Assembly: GCA_023974075.1 (NCBI GenBank)
Contig: CM043791.1
Location: 23,524,662-23,588,661 of the forward strand
Origin: Chaenocephalus aceratus
Lineage: Eukaryota > Chordata > Actinopteri > Perciformes > Channichthyidae
DNA: 64,000 nucleotides
Direction of reading: 5' to 3'
Part shown: positions 46,274-60,791 of the stretch, one piece after another
Layout: each line of letters starts with the position of its first letter
Numbering within the stretch: the stretch's first letter is position 1
Made by a program: the position numbers and the translations under genes
Notes under the pieces: generated by a model
Database searches by the model: none
Told to the model about the DNA's origin: nothing
Seen by the model: only the letters and a program-made list of their open reading frames with translations

Positions 46274-48748
46274 CCTGGCCCACATGACTAAACAAAACAA
46301 ATATTCATAGTATACTTCAGGCAGTCTTGCTTAAAAGATGTTGTTTCGTTTAGACTAGATAATGCTTTGTCCTTCTGTGTGGATGCACTCGCTCGTGGGA
46401 GTGGGATTTGTACGGAAATGCCGAACAACAAGAACAGAGGTCAAGACCTCAAAACATATGAAATGTCAATAACGTGGCTGCACTGGCTGGCCTGAGCAAG
46501 TGTTTTGTCTTTTCCATCAGATTGAATAAATGACTTGTTTTTCATTCAGTGTAATTTGTTGCTTCCTTTTTCCGTCCAGTGACAGACTGCCTCATCTATA
46601 AATTCCTTTTCCTCTATAAATTCCTTTTCCTCTAACACAGACTTGGAGATTCAAGTACTCTTGTTCCATAGCAACAAATGCCATCTAAATGTTTCTGCTC
46701 TTCTTTTTGTTTGCCAATGGTAAATGGATTCAACATTCCCTGGCCTCATCTAGATCAAACATATTTAGTTATTATAAAAAAGGGACAAATTATGTTAATA
46801 GAAATAATCTCAAAGCCCCAGTTTCTGTCCACTTCAAATCTGACAAAAACATTTAAAGTATTATATCTAGCTGTTAATGCTGAAAACTGAAATTACTCTA
46901 GAATATTTGATTCAGATTAAAATGTTCATCCCACATACTTATTAAATATGATTAAGTTAACAAACCATGAAGAATAACCCTTTCGTTGCTTCAAACATGA
47001 TCAACTTGGAGTGGCCGAACTCTCAGTGGACGTAGGGGGCTATTGCTGTCTGCAGTGGAGAGTCATGACTGGCGCACTTAGTACTTTTATGTTTGAACAG
47101 CCGTTTCTATTCCCTCTCAGTGTATGTAAACGGTGAACCTGTTTCAGGTGTTAAATCAGTTGGAGGATGTAGAGCGTCTGTGTTGTATTGACCTGCTGCA
47201 GTGCACCGAGTTGAACACACTGTGGCAGCTCTGTGCTGCTTTTTAAAACCTGGGTCCGCAGTGAGGCCTGCTGTTATGTCATGAACAGATCACACATGGT
47301 TTTTACTGCTTCATTATCAGCTGTTGCTAATTTAAAGCAATACATTGCCTTATGCAACTTAAGCCCTGCTTTTGTTTTGGATCTAGTTTATCAGATTTCT
47401 AGTTACTCTTGTGCTCATGTGATCTAGTTTGTTACAGAGATTTAAACTTAGCCTGTCTATTTCTGTAGTTGGCCTGAAGCGGTGTTTGTACGCTCTGTAC
47501 TGCACATTGAGTGCTGCTTTTTTGTCTACATGAACATCACTACTGCAACTTCTCACTGACTCCCATGAGACCAATGTTATCTTTGTACATGAGTAACGTG
47601 ATCTGCACACATAAACACTGCACAACGTACAGAGTACACGAGAAGTTTCTCAAATGCCAGCTTTTCTGTAGCTTTGTCAGCACAAACCGACAGCACATTA
47701 GGAACACAGAGCATGTTGTAAGCACATGTCAGCTTTCTGTTTCCTGTCACCTTGGCAAGAATACAATAGAGACATCACTATGTTGCTAATACAGAAAGGT
47801 CATGAGCTGGAGTGATTCCAGGCGCTCCCTGGTGGAGTCACCTTTAGGCTGTGGGAAGTGGGGGACGGCTCGATGGAAGGATATAAATGGATAGAACAAA
47901 CACACAGTCAAAGTTGATGCTGACACAAGACTCTTCTCCTCTTTGTTGTGTGAAGGAGTTCAAAGTTATTGAACTCCAGCCCACACATTAAATTAAATAT
48001 TTTGAGATTGTTGATGTTGTTTCATGACCGATGCACCCGCAGGAAGTGACCATTTATTCTTCCAACGACAAATAGTTTATGTGTAGTTTGTTTTTTCTGT
48101 TGGAGTCTCTATGACCGCATGTAAACAAACAAATCGCAATCACATGTTTTTTTTTTAATATGGTTACAGAACAAATCTTTATTCCTAAATCTAAAGAATG
48201 CCGTGACTTTGTTTAGAGATAAAGTGCGTACGTGTGCTTGGATAATTCAATCATTATCTTTTTTACACTTAGGAATTTGAGTTATTTGGAATCCGGGTAT
48301 GTGTGAGTTCTGTGGGGCAGAGAAAAGCTGCTTTGACAGAGGTGTGTAAAACATCAGCTTTGGGAGGCAGACAGACACTGATGGGCTTAGTGAGATTCAG
48401 CAATGTGTAAACTGGCGTCGCACAAATAATTCTCACACGTCACACTTTCTTTTTCTGCCTTTAAGCATTGTTTCTGCTCATTCTCCACACTTCTGTAAAG
48501 CAGAACAAAGTCAACAAACTGAGGGCTAACTCAGTAATAGGAAAACAGACTGTATCTTTTCATGCTGGCCTCCCCTTCCTTACACTACAACAACAGTTAT
48601 TGTTCTGGTTATTTCATGGATGTGCATGTACAGTCAGGCATGTTTTATGTGCTTCAACCACAACATTTGTACTGTGTGTGAATAAACTCACTGTCAGTTC
48701 CAAGTTTTTGTGCGTTCCTCTTTGTTATCTCCCTCTTCCTTGAGCATC
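46274..48748. other. Intergenic region downstream of ssr4
   Basis: No gene is recognised. Apart from a short duplication of the unit TATAAATTCCTTTTCCTC at 46598-46634, I see no bounded element. Open frames in this stretch lack family similarity, splice signals or composition support. Confidence 0.4.
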
Positions 48749-48756
48749 CTCTAATC

Positions 48757-48890
48757 CAGTGTTTCTCAAGAGGAGATATTCCCGCGAGAGTGCGAAAAAC
48801 TTAATTAAATGTATTTATTTCAGATGTGAAATTTTACCAATATACTCACGGACCACCAGTGGTCCGCGGACCACACTTTGAGAAGCACTG
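48757..48890. mobile_element. Short hAT MITE (134 bp)
   Basis: The element begins CAGTGTTTCTCAAG and ends CTTTGAGAAGCACTG. The 8-bp direct repeat CTCTAATC flanks it exactly (48749-48756 and 48891-48898). The interior has a second short palindrome, GGACCACCAGTGGTCCGCGG. This is classic non-autonomous hAT structure. Confidence 0.88.
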
Positions 48891-48898
48891 CTCTAATC

Positions 48899-52073
<3,175 letters not shown>

Positions 52074-52193
52074 AACAGCATTTCAGGAAACACGACAGCA
52101 TTTCACAAAACGCCACAGCATTTCACAAAACACTACAGAATTTTAGAAAACGCTACAGCATTTTAGAAAATATCACAGCATTTCAGAAAACAC
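52074..52193. repeat. Minisatellite of about 20-22 bp units
   Basis: About six imperfect tandem copies of ACAGCATTTCACAAAACGCC lie head to tail without spacers, with variants such as ACAGCATTTTAGAAAACGCT. It lies about 150 bp left of the nested transposon block. Confidence 0.85.
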
Positions 52194-54236
52194 CCCCTCT
52201 CCAGCGCGTCTTGTTTGAATGACAAGAGTAAACACAGCTGACAGCCGTGGTGAAACCTGAAACTCGGGCTATTAGAGCGATGCGAAAATTCGGGGCTAAT
52301 ATCCAGGGACGTGCACACATAGATATATATAAACACTAGATCAGGGCTTCTAAAACTCCGGACCAAGGTCCGGATCCGGACCGAACTGCAAATCAATCTG
52401 GACCGAACCCTGTGTCCCATTATAAAAAAAAGAATTAAAAAAAAATGTAAATTAAAGTGGACCTATTATGCTATATTGGACAAATATATTGTAGGGCCAT
52501 ACCTATACAAAACATGTCTGTGAAGTTCTTTTTTTCAAAATACCAAACAGTTCACCCATTGTAGCCATGCCTCATACTGCTCAAACCCGTCTTTTGCAGC
52601 CCTGTTAGAGAAATGCAGATTTTGGGTCCTTAGCTTGAAAAAAAAAAAAGAGGAGGCGGAGCTAATGCCTGATCAGAATTCTACCGGAGATAAAGTTAAA
52701 TTCTGCTGTGATAAAACGCCATCCTGTTTAAACCACATCAAAGATTATTTCTGAAATAGTATGGAGCTCAAATGCTTTTTCTCTTGCGGGTTTATCACAA
52801 GGTGAGTTCCTTTTTTTATTTCCTGCTTTTTAAACACATGTGCTCTACAGTACAGGTTAGCTCTGAGTGTTAGCGAGGCTTGCTAATGTAAAAAAAGACG
52901 AGATTACGTCCAAAACACGTCAGGCATTGTTTCTGATAGCAATTTTCTGTGGGTCCGCGGCAGAAAATCTGTATCCGCTCGTTGTACCCAAGCGGCAAAC
53001 TCTGGGGAACAGCCGGGACACCAATACGGAAGTGCCACACACTGCAGTTCATACATGGGCCGCTAGGGACTGACTGCAGAAAGGAGCAATTTCCATAGAC
53101 CCCCATGTTAAAATGCCCAACTTTACAGCAGAAAAAAACATGTTTCTACCCATGGATGCAATAAATATTATTATCGATATAGTTAGATTCCACCTTCATG
53201 ATTATGAATCTGTGAGTGAATTGTTTTCTAACACGACCCTTTTATTTATATTAGGTCTTAACGTTTTTGCATAAATTAGGGCGTGGTCACTTTGATGGAC
53301 ATGTACATGCCTCACTGTCAGCTAACAGCAACTTGTCCACTCTGCTAGGCTACAACGTTAGTTAGTCATAGTACTGTACTTGACACTTTAGCTTTAGCCG
53401 TGTTCGTGGTAATTGTGCCTTTTAGGGAATATTGTTACAAATACCAGACAATTAAAATGTCGTGCTGTGCGCTTGAATGTACTAACAGAACTTCCAAGAA
53501 GTCTAAAATGATAATATTATACATGTTAACCCCGTTCGCAGGTGTTTGTGTGCTTGGTAGCTTAGCTTGTTACTTATTAACCAGCGAAGGACGTAACCCT
53601 TTATACATACATATACATTTTAGTTTATGATTCAGCCTTGGATAAGACTTTTATAGTCTATAGCTATGACGCCCATACTGCTAAATGGGAGCAAATGTTA
53701 ATAGGGGACCCAATTATCCCAGTGGTGGCCGCCGGAGCAGGGGGCTAGCTCCAGCCGGCGTCCCGGAGCTAGCCCACTGCGGCTCCGTTAGGTCCGGGCG
53801 GTGGAGTCCGTCGTTATAACTGGAGATCAAGGAATGCAGCGAAACGCCGTCTTGGTTCGCCTGCTGTAGTATTAGCTATTAAGCTGAACATCGCCACAAT
53901 TGTTCTGCTATGTATCGGTACTTCTTTTCTTAACGTGTGAATGACAAGCATTAAGAATAACAAAATATAGCTAATTCTCTTGCAGATTGTCTCATTTGAT
54001 TATGAATGTAACGTTTATATAGGGGAACTACACTGTTAGCAGCAGTGGCGGCGCTAGAGGGTGGCTACTTGGACTCAAGCCCCGGATGTTTTCTGAAAAG
54101 CCCCGGATGTTTCACTTAAAAAAAAAAAAAAAATAAAAATGTTCCGATTATACACACATGCAAAAGGCAACCCTCTGAATCTGATTGGCTGTGACTGCAT
54201 CCACTCAGAGTGTCCGATTCAGAAACGTGACTCTTA

Positions 54237-54550
54237 CGGCCCCTACACACGGCGGCGTGCGTTGCCGCTTCAACGCTTCTGCCCATTCACTTTGAATGGG
54301 GTGACGTCACGATTCGCCAAACTGCATTGTGGGAGCAAAGCGTAGCTTCTCTCGCGGTGCTCGCTGCAAAAGTAGAGCAATGTTCTACTTTTGACGCCTC
54401 AACGGATCGAATCATATGCCAGTACATGCTCTAGCCAATCAAACCGCGTGCTTGTGTGTCTGGGGCGGGAGATTCATGTGATTGGTTGTTGGTCGAGTTT
54501 CAGCCCCCCCGCCGGCAAGCGACAACGCACGCCGCCATGTGTAGGGGCCG
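54237..54550. mobile_element. PIF/Harbinger-like MITE, family 1, copy 2
   Basis: This 314-bp copy of the element in the g6pd intron lies in reverse orientation to it. It has the same CGGCCCCTACACACGGCGGC termini and TTA at 54234-54236 and 54551-54553. The palindromic arms contain GACGTCAC and CCATTCACTTTGAATGG-like stretches. Confidence 0.85.
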
Positions 54551-54553
54551 TTA

Positions 54554-55267
54554 GGCCCATTCCCAAACCGCCCCCTACACCCTACCCCTCCGTTTGCGCG
54601 TTCACGCAGAGGGTTCGCCATATTGAGGGCTGTTCCAAAGCAACGAGTGTGGAGCGGTGTGGAGGGGGAGTGGGCTATCAAGCCCTCAAACAGCGAGTCT
54701 GCAGCGGTGCTGACTTGAGACCGCTTGAGACCGGTCTCTACCTGACCGGAGTCACGCTGTGTGTGTCCGTCAGGAAACACGCTGTTTACAAGTAGTTCCA
54801 GCAAACATCCACTGATAAACTGCGATGTTAACAACCTCATGATAACCTCATATGTTTTTAACTTAGGATCATACCTGTGTTTAGTCTAGAAAAAGGTAAA
54901 TGTGTGCATTTTATTATAAAGTTGTGTATATTTCCAGACCGTTGCAAAAACTAAGAAGCTTATAAACATCAGGTTTAAAACTAAAAGAGCTTTACAAAAA
55001 AGTAACAAATTAAAGATGTTTGGAGTTTTATTTGAGTTATTTATTTAAACTTTTTGTCTAAGAGATGCTGATTTGAAACCGTTGTTACATAGAGTTACGG
55101 CATTTCCTGTTTCTGCCAGAGAGAGGGGAGGCCGTCCCAAAGCTTGCTGCTGTATTTACTCCCTCCATCTGACAGGAGGGAGCCTCGTTGAGCTGTGAGT
55201 GTGGCTACAGACGGAGTTCACTCCGTCACGGAGGGGTAGGGTCGAGTTAGTGGTTTGGGATTGGGCC
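54554..55267. mobile_element. PIF/Harbinger-like MITE, family 2, copy 1
   Basis: It begins GGCCCATTCCCAAACCGCCC and ends GGTTTGGGATTGGGCC, flanked by TTA at 54551-54553 and 55268-55270. The left TTA is also the right duplication of the family-1 element, so this copy landed in that target site. Non-coding; the 134-aa open frame across the junction is an artefact. A longer copy is at 59958-60791. Confidence 0.82.
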
Positions 55268-55421
55268 TTACACTCTTTACGTCACAAACAAAGATGGTGG
55301 ATGAGAATAGATCTATAAAACGATAAGCAATGCATCAGAATCAAGGTGAGACTATCCTTTAAAACTCTACGCACATTCGTTTCACCGAAATAAGTAAACA
55401 ACTGTATTTGAGTGAGTTAAG

Positions 55422-56122
55422 CAGTGGCGAACCATCAGGGCCTTCAAGGTATTCAGAGAATACCCTGGAACACTCCAAAACAAACAAAAAATCGATTTAA
55501 TTATATAAATAAAATGTAAAAAAATGTAATAAAATGTATATAAAATGAATAAATGAGAATCGTATCTGTGTTTGCTAATATTACAGTGTTATGTTGATTT
55601 GTTTGTCCTTCTCGGACCATGCACGACGCATTTCAGTGGTTTTGTGTTAGAAAAGAAAGCAACCAATCAGATCTTGTTCTGGGTCTCTGGGTAGAATATC
55701 CTTCAACAAGGTATTCTACATCCTTGATAGAATGCCCTGGCCGTTGCACTGAATGAGAGCGTACGTTTGGACTGACAGTTTGATCAACCAATCATATATT
55801 GATTTGTAGCCAATGGGCGTATTCTTTCAGAGTTTCCCTCGGTTCCAGGGTACTCTAGAAGGCCCGCTAGTTAACTGGCTCGAGACAGAGGATCTAGATG
55901 AATGCGACGAAGCAATTCATGCCGTTTTATTGTTTTTAACGTTGAAATGACAAGTGCAACAGGTGAAGATGAAGTTGTTGCGGAATTGTTGTGAGTACCC
56001 TTTTCAAGACGACAATTCAGTGAAAAGACGGACATTATAATGAGGGGGGGAGGGGGGGCGGGGCAGCGGGGAGTGTGTGTGTCTACAGAAGGTCCAGTTG
56101 TGATAGACACGGTTTGCCACTG
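55422..56122. mobile_element. Non-autonomous hAT element (701 bp)
   Basis: Ends CAGTGGCGAACCATC and CGGTTTGCCACTG are inverted, with the exact 8-bp duplication GAGTTAAG at 55414-55421 and 56123-56130. Its termini resemble, but are not the same as, those of the hAT element that surrounds it. No coding region is recognised. Confidence 0.87.
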
Positions 56123-57170
56123 GAGTTAAGGCATTAGTTTGCTTCATTAAAGGGTGTAAATGAATAAGTGTTCTCCAGTGCCTTTTGTCCGCTTTAAGGT
56201 GTTATTAAGGTAGGGTTAATGTTGCTCTCAAAGTGCACCAGATTGATGCTTTTAACTTCAATATTTAAAAAAAAATCTTCCGCATGCCCCCGGACCCCCC
56301 TAGAGGAGGCGAGGACCCCCCTAAAGGATGTTCGGTCCACCCCCCACTTGTAAAAAATAACAATAACCCCCCCAACAACTCCTGGGCTAAGCCCCGGATC
56401 TCCTACAATCCTAAATCCGCCACTGGTTAGCAGTAACTTGGTATGCATGTATTTCATGTTAGCTTAGCTTCTTAGTCTGAGCTAGCTCTGTTTACTTCCA
56501 GTTCGGAGGCAGCAGGTCGCCTCTTTGCCCTTATTTGGATCAGGCTGGAGTAGGCGGGAGTTGAACTCTGACGTCGCTGTCAAGCCGTTAGTGGCCGACT
56601 CCGCCTACTAAGGGCTTCTCGGCAATTCTGCAGAATCGTATGGGTGACGTCACGGACACTACGTCCATTTATATATACAGTCTATGGTTGTACCCCTGTT
56701 TTTAAAAGATTTGGGTACGGAGGAAAAGAGAGAGGGTTTTATTTTGCTGCGTGAGTTCCCCGAGTAGTGGTGATGTATAAAAGACATCACAAAGTACATT
56801 TTGCATGATAGGTCTCCTTTAATGTATATGTTCTTCATGCCCGGCGCCGTGGGAGGGCCAGGCCCTCCCATTTGACATTCCTGCCCTCCCCCAATAAACA
56901 CGTTTTTTATTATTTATAAAAAAATATATATATATAGATATTATTTTTTAAATTATAAATAAACTGTGAACTTTTATGCTACGATGTATGTGATGTCAGA
57001 TAGTAACAAAAAAAATCGCAGGCTACGTTAAATAAATGCATGTGTCTGTTGTGATTTGTGATTCGTCCACATTTAGACCAATCACAGCGTCACACTCTGC
57101 CGCCTATTCTGGATTTGTTTATTGTTTATTGTGCATTCTGTAGACTCCCATTTCTGTTTGAATTACAAAA

Positions 57171-58042
57171 TGGACATCAGAAATTGGCTTAAAAGGTCTA
57201 AGGATTTGTTAAAACGAAATTGCGATTAAAGAATTGCAGCCGATGCAGCTGCTGGCGACCCTGCTGCACCTGCCGTTGCAGCAGCGCGCCTTAATGTCAC
57301 AAGCTTGACCTCGGCAAACTCCGGGGCTGAGTTAGGAGCCCAAGCCTTGACTCATCAAGGCGGCCGCCACCAACGCTGTCCTCAGAGGCACAGCTCCTTG
57401 TGCCCCTACCATCACCACCTGCGTTGCCACACCCTTTACCACACCCGCCAGCATCCTCCTCCTCCTCCTCCTCCTCCGTGCCGGTACCTCCACTACAGAC
57501 GCTACCTTGCAGCACATCAACAGGTAGGCTACTATTGGGCCAGCAACCGCTCAAAGACCAACAGCCCCAGATGATCTTGGGGTTAATAAACCCAACCAGG
57601 TGAAACTGGATCGTTATCCAGGGTGATTGTTTTCAGGAAAGAAGCGCACTTTTGCCACTGCATGGTACAACAGACCATGGCTTGAATATTCGTTAAAAGC
57701 AGACGCAGCCTTTTGTTTCCCCTGTAGACAGTTTAAAGTAAATACGTCTTCATCTGATGCGGCTTTTACTGTCAAAGGTTTTTGCGACTGGAAACACGCA
57801 TTACAGACTGATAAAGGACTGCTAAGACATGCCGCATCAAAAGAACACATTTCATGTGAACGTTTGTGGAGAGAGAGACAGATACGCGAGGAAACAAAGT
57901 ACTTTGGTGCACACAGATCAGCTGGCACGGAACCGTTATTACGTGCCAGCTGTCATTGATATTATAGCTTTTTTAGCTGACAACCAACTCCCTCTCAGAG
58001 GTGACCACGATTCACTCCACAGCATGTCCGAGTGCAGTGCAT
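57171..58042 (+). pseudogene. TTF-type zinc-finger hAT transposase fragment
   Basis: The frame opens MDIRNWLKRSKDLLKRN and stops. A later frame gives DDLGVNKPNQVKLDRYPG, a stop codon, then FSGKKRTFATAWYNRPWLEY and AAFCFPCRQF, followed by CDWKHALQTDKGLLRHAASK. These are the TTF-type zinc finger (CxxC) and the WKHAL...HAASKEH signature of ZMYM/TTF hAT transposases. After a frameshift near 57930 it continues RNRYYVPAVIDIIAFLADNQ and LPLRGDHD, then ends. The catalytic core and dimerisation domain are missing. It is a dead remnant. Confidence 0.8.
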
Positions 58043-58211
58043 AGGAAAATAAACTATGCCCAAGGCGAGCTAAACAGTTCATCGTCTCCGTCTCTACTAT
58101 TTCTTTCCGAGTGCAACGATGAGGAAGCTGCCATCCTTAACCAGTGTGCCTTGCTCGTGATTTACCAGTGTTTGTGCTGCCACGCACGCACACAATGTTT
58201 CAAAAGTGGTT

Positions 58212-59046
58212 TAGGGATGCACGATATTGGTTTTTTGAAACCGATACCGATAACTTCCTGCTTCTCAAGACCGATACCGATAACCGATAATAATATAATA
58301 TATATATATTAAATGTACCTGTAGTTTTTGCACACCTGGTGGTAAAAAAAAGACTAGTAGTGAGCAAATGACATGAGCATTACTACTATGAACAAAACAA
58401 AACAGTTTTGACTCTTCAAAGTGACCATATTTATTTTCCCAAATAAAGTTCTTTCCTTTTTCAAAAGCCTTGTCGATAGGTAAAAGCCCCGGTGCCTTTG
58501 CAGCTGGCTTTGGATTTGCCACTAGTTTAGCAGCGCAAGCGTCTTCGTACGCTTTTAACACACCATCGTAGCGATGGCGATGTTTCAGGTGACTAATCAG
58601 GTTGGAAGTATTATAGCTCGTTGCCTTTTTCCCTCCTCGTGGAACTTCTGCATTGCATTTGTTAATACAAATAGCAAGCGAACTATCTAACTCTGAAATA
58701 GTCCCATACTACCGACAACATGTTTGTTTACTGTCCTGGCTTCACAGCCGCACACCATTTACGTCACAGCCAGGCATGAGTTAGGGAGCGCTGGATTTGT
58801 GAAAAACTCCCCTCTTCCTAAACCACTAATACCACAGTACTGGCAAAACGGGAGGAGCCGAGTGAAAAACAAGCGCCCCTCATCCCAATCCACCCACACC
58901 GCAGTATTTTTTTCTTTTTTTTTACCCAAAAAATATATTGTATATTATCGGGGCTATTAATACTTTTATCGGGTTTATCGGGATGACGTCATAATTCCTA
59001 ATATCGCGCCGATAATTAACGGGCCGATAATTATCGTGCACCACTA
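58212..59046 (-). mobile_element. hAT-type element with a BED zinc-finger remnant
   Basis: Ends TAGGGATGCACGATATTGG and ATTATCGTGCACCACTA are inverted. Both arms are full of CCGATA/TATCGG motifs. On the minus strand, about 58440-58690, a frame reads INKCNAEVPRGGKKATSYNT and then SNLISHLKHRHRYDGVLKAY, a BED/ZBED zinc finger (the second finger Cys precedes SNLISHLKHRH). I could not find a matching 8-bp duplication, possibly because of a deletion at the junction. It interrupts the TTF-type hAT element. Confidence 0.65.
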
Positions 59047-59470
59047 GTTTCTATGTTGCCCTTTATTTGTGTATGTATTTGCGATAGTGTGCGTCTTTAC
59101 GCAATGCCGTTGGCCTTGCTGTTTGATATATATTGTGCCGCAGGCCCGCAGCATGTGACGGTTTTGTGTGCCCTCCCATGAATATCATATGCCCTCCCTT
59201 TAGATTTGTTCTGGCGCCGGGTCTGATGTTCTTGTGTCTGACGCGTTGTGAGAATGAACGTGCATATATATTTATTGTGTGCGCGAGCGTGACACGCATT
59301 GCAGACCGCAAGTTAACCGCAAGTTTACCTTGACTTTCTAATGCTTCTAATGCCATTTTTGCAGAGGTTCAAGGCATTGGCTACAGACAAACAGTGCCAT
59401 TTCTCCCACTAGTTCAAGCCATCATACTGTATGTATGTATTGAATGTGCATGTGTTTGTATGTGTGTATA

Positions 59471-59700
59471 CAGGGGCGCCGTTTACCGACAGGCAAGTGC
59501 TTGGACCAGAAGGGGGCCCCGAAATAAAGTAGATTAATCCAATCCAATCCAACTTTATTTATATAGCACTTTAAAACCTCCAGACCAAAGTGCTGTACAG
59601 AGAGATACATAAAATATAAAATCACACAGCTCAGCTCACAAAACATAAAATAAATAAATACATTTAAAAATAAATGATACTAAAAAAATATTAAGAAGGT
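59471..59700. repeat. Truncated repeat fragments (hAT-like end and a fish repeat tail)
   Basis: CAGGGGCGCCGTTTACCGAC at 59471 looks like a hAT terminus without a partner. It is followed at about 59541 by CAATCCAACTTTATTTATAT and AGCACTTTAAAACC...AAAGTGCTGTACA, a tail phrase I know from many fish repeats. Edges are approximate. Confidence 0.45.
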
Positions 59701-59957
59701 CCACAGCAACGACAACATGAAACACCCTTTAATTTACTGCAACAACATGTTGGGAAACCCCCTCAAGAGGCCCCATGCATAGCGCGCCAAATTGATCCGG
59801 ACCATTGACCTTGTATAAAATTCACAAGTGGACCTTTAACAAAAAAGTTTGAGTACCCCTGCACTAGATGACTCACCCGCGCTGCTGGCCAATGGAGACC
59901 GACATTGCCACATGGCGGCCATCTTGCCACAGGCAGCTCGCTCATTCATAACATTAA

Positions 59958-60791
59958 GGCCCATTCCCAAACCGCCCCCTACACCCTACCCCTCCGTTTG
60001 CGCGTTCACGCGGAGGGTCCGCCATATTGAGGGCTGTTCCAAAGCAACGAGTGTGGAGGGGGAGTGGGCTATCAAGCCCTCAAACAGCGAGTTTGCAGTG
60101 GTGCTGACTTGAGACCGGTCTCTACCTGACCGGAGTCACGCTGTAGAAAAAGGTAAATGTGTGCATTTTATTATAAAGTTGTGTATATTTACAGACCGTT
60201 GCAAAAACTAAGAAGCTTATAAACATCAGGTTTAAAACTAAAAGAGCTTTGAAACACAATGAAAGATGTTTGGAGTTTTATTTGAGTTATTCATTTAAAC
60301 TTTTTGTCTAAGAGATGTTGATTTGAAACCGTTGTTACATACAGTTACGGCATTTCCTGTTTCTGCCGGATAGAGTTTTAAACCTGATGTTTATAAGCTT
60401 CTTAGTTTTTGCTACGGTCTGTAAATATACACAACTTTATAATAAAATGCACAATTTTACCTTTTTCTAGACTAAACACAGGTATGATCCTAAGTTAAAA
60501 ACATATGAGGTCATCATGAGGTTGTTAACGTCGTAGTTTATCAGTGGATGTTTGCTGGAACTACTTTTTAACAGCTTGTTTCTCGACGGACACACACAGG
60601 TAGAGACCGGTCTCAAGTCAGCACCGCTGCAGACTCGCTGTTTGAGGGCTTGATAGCCCACTCCTCCTCCACACCGCTCCACACTCGTTGCTTTGGAACA
60701 GCCCTTAATATGGCGGACCCTCCGCATGAACGTGCACACGGGGGGGGTAGGGTGTAGGGGTAGGGTGTAGGGGGCGGTTTGGGAATGGGCC
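59958..60791. mobile_element. PIF/Harbinger-like MITE, family 2, copy 2 (foldback form)
   Basis: This 834-bp element begins GGCCCATTCCCAAACCGCCC and ends GGCGGTTTGGGAATGGGCC, flanked by TAA at 59955-59957 and 60792-60794. The inverted arms extend several hundred bases: ATTTACAGACCGTTGC near 60188 is mirrored near 60405-60430, and CCATATTGAGGGCTGTTCC is mirrored near 60700. It is therefore almost one large palindrome. No coding capacity. Confidence 0.85.

Larger units (their letters stand above)
54043..56425. mobile_element. hAT element inside the TTAA element
   Basis: It begins CAGTGGCGGCGCTAGAGG and ends CCTAAATCCGCCACTG, with the exact 8-bp duplication GTTAGCAG at 54035-54042 and 56426-56433. 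The arms hold AAGCCCCGGAT on both sides. It has no transposase and contains three later elements. Confidence 0.85.
52456..56818. mobile_element. TTAA-flanked DNA transposon (Kolobok- or piggyBac-like), itself invaded
   Basis: Inverted termini AGTGGACCTATTATGC and GCATGATAGGTCTCCT are flanked by TTAA at 52452-52455 and 56819-56822. TTAA target sites are used by piggyBac and Kolobok elements. A short frame from about 53457 (MSCCALECTNRTSKKSK) could be the start of a THAP zinc finger, which would favour Kolobok, but only the first Cys pair is visible. The internal phrase CCCATGTTAAAATGCCCAAC is a common fish repeat. Later hAT and Harbinger insertions make up more than half of its length. Confidence 0.6.
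56836..59225. mobile_element. hAT element with a broken TTF-type transposase
   Basis: Ends CATGCCCGGCGCCGTGG and TTCTGGCGCCGGGTCTG share the inverted core CCCGGCGCC. The exact 8-bp duplication ATGTTCTT lies at 56828-56835 and 59226-59233. GCCCTCCC motifs recur near both ends. It carries the amino-terminal part of a transposase at 57171-58042, and is then interrupted by another hAT-type element. Confidence 0.85.
52342..59861. mobile_element. Outermost hAT insertion of a nested transposon block
   Basis: The left end CAGGGCTTCTAAAACT and right end AGTTTGAGTACCCCTG are imperfect inverted repeats (CAGGG.T.CT.AAACT). The perfect 8-bp duplication CACTAGAT lies at 52334-52341 and 59862-59869. Both subterminal regions carry GGTCCGGATC-like sequence. 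Only about 110 bp of the original left arm, a few bases near 56823-56835 and about 0.6 kb of right arm (59234-59861) appear to belong to this element; the rest is later insertions. No transposase of its own is recognisable. Confidence 0.8.

Noticed and set aside
52074..52193. Regular short repeats resembling a CRISPR array
   Set aside because: The units are head to tail with no spacers and vary in sequence; it is a minisatellite in a vertebrate genome.
53400..53630. Possible THAP-finger gene
   Set aside because: Only an initial Cys pair is visible and the frame then becomes hydrophobic and ends; kept only as a weak hint about the surrounding element.
54391..54840. 134- and 133-residue frames with relatives near 60467-60739
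   Set aside because: They lie across MITE families 1 and 2 and their inverted copies; non-coding.
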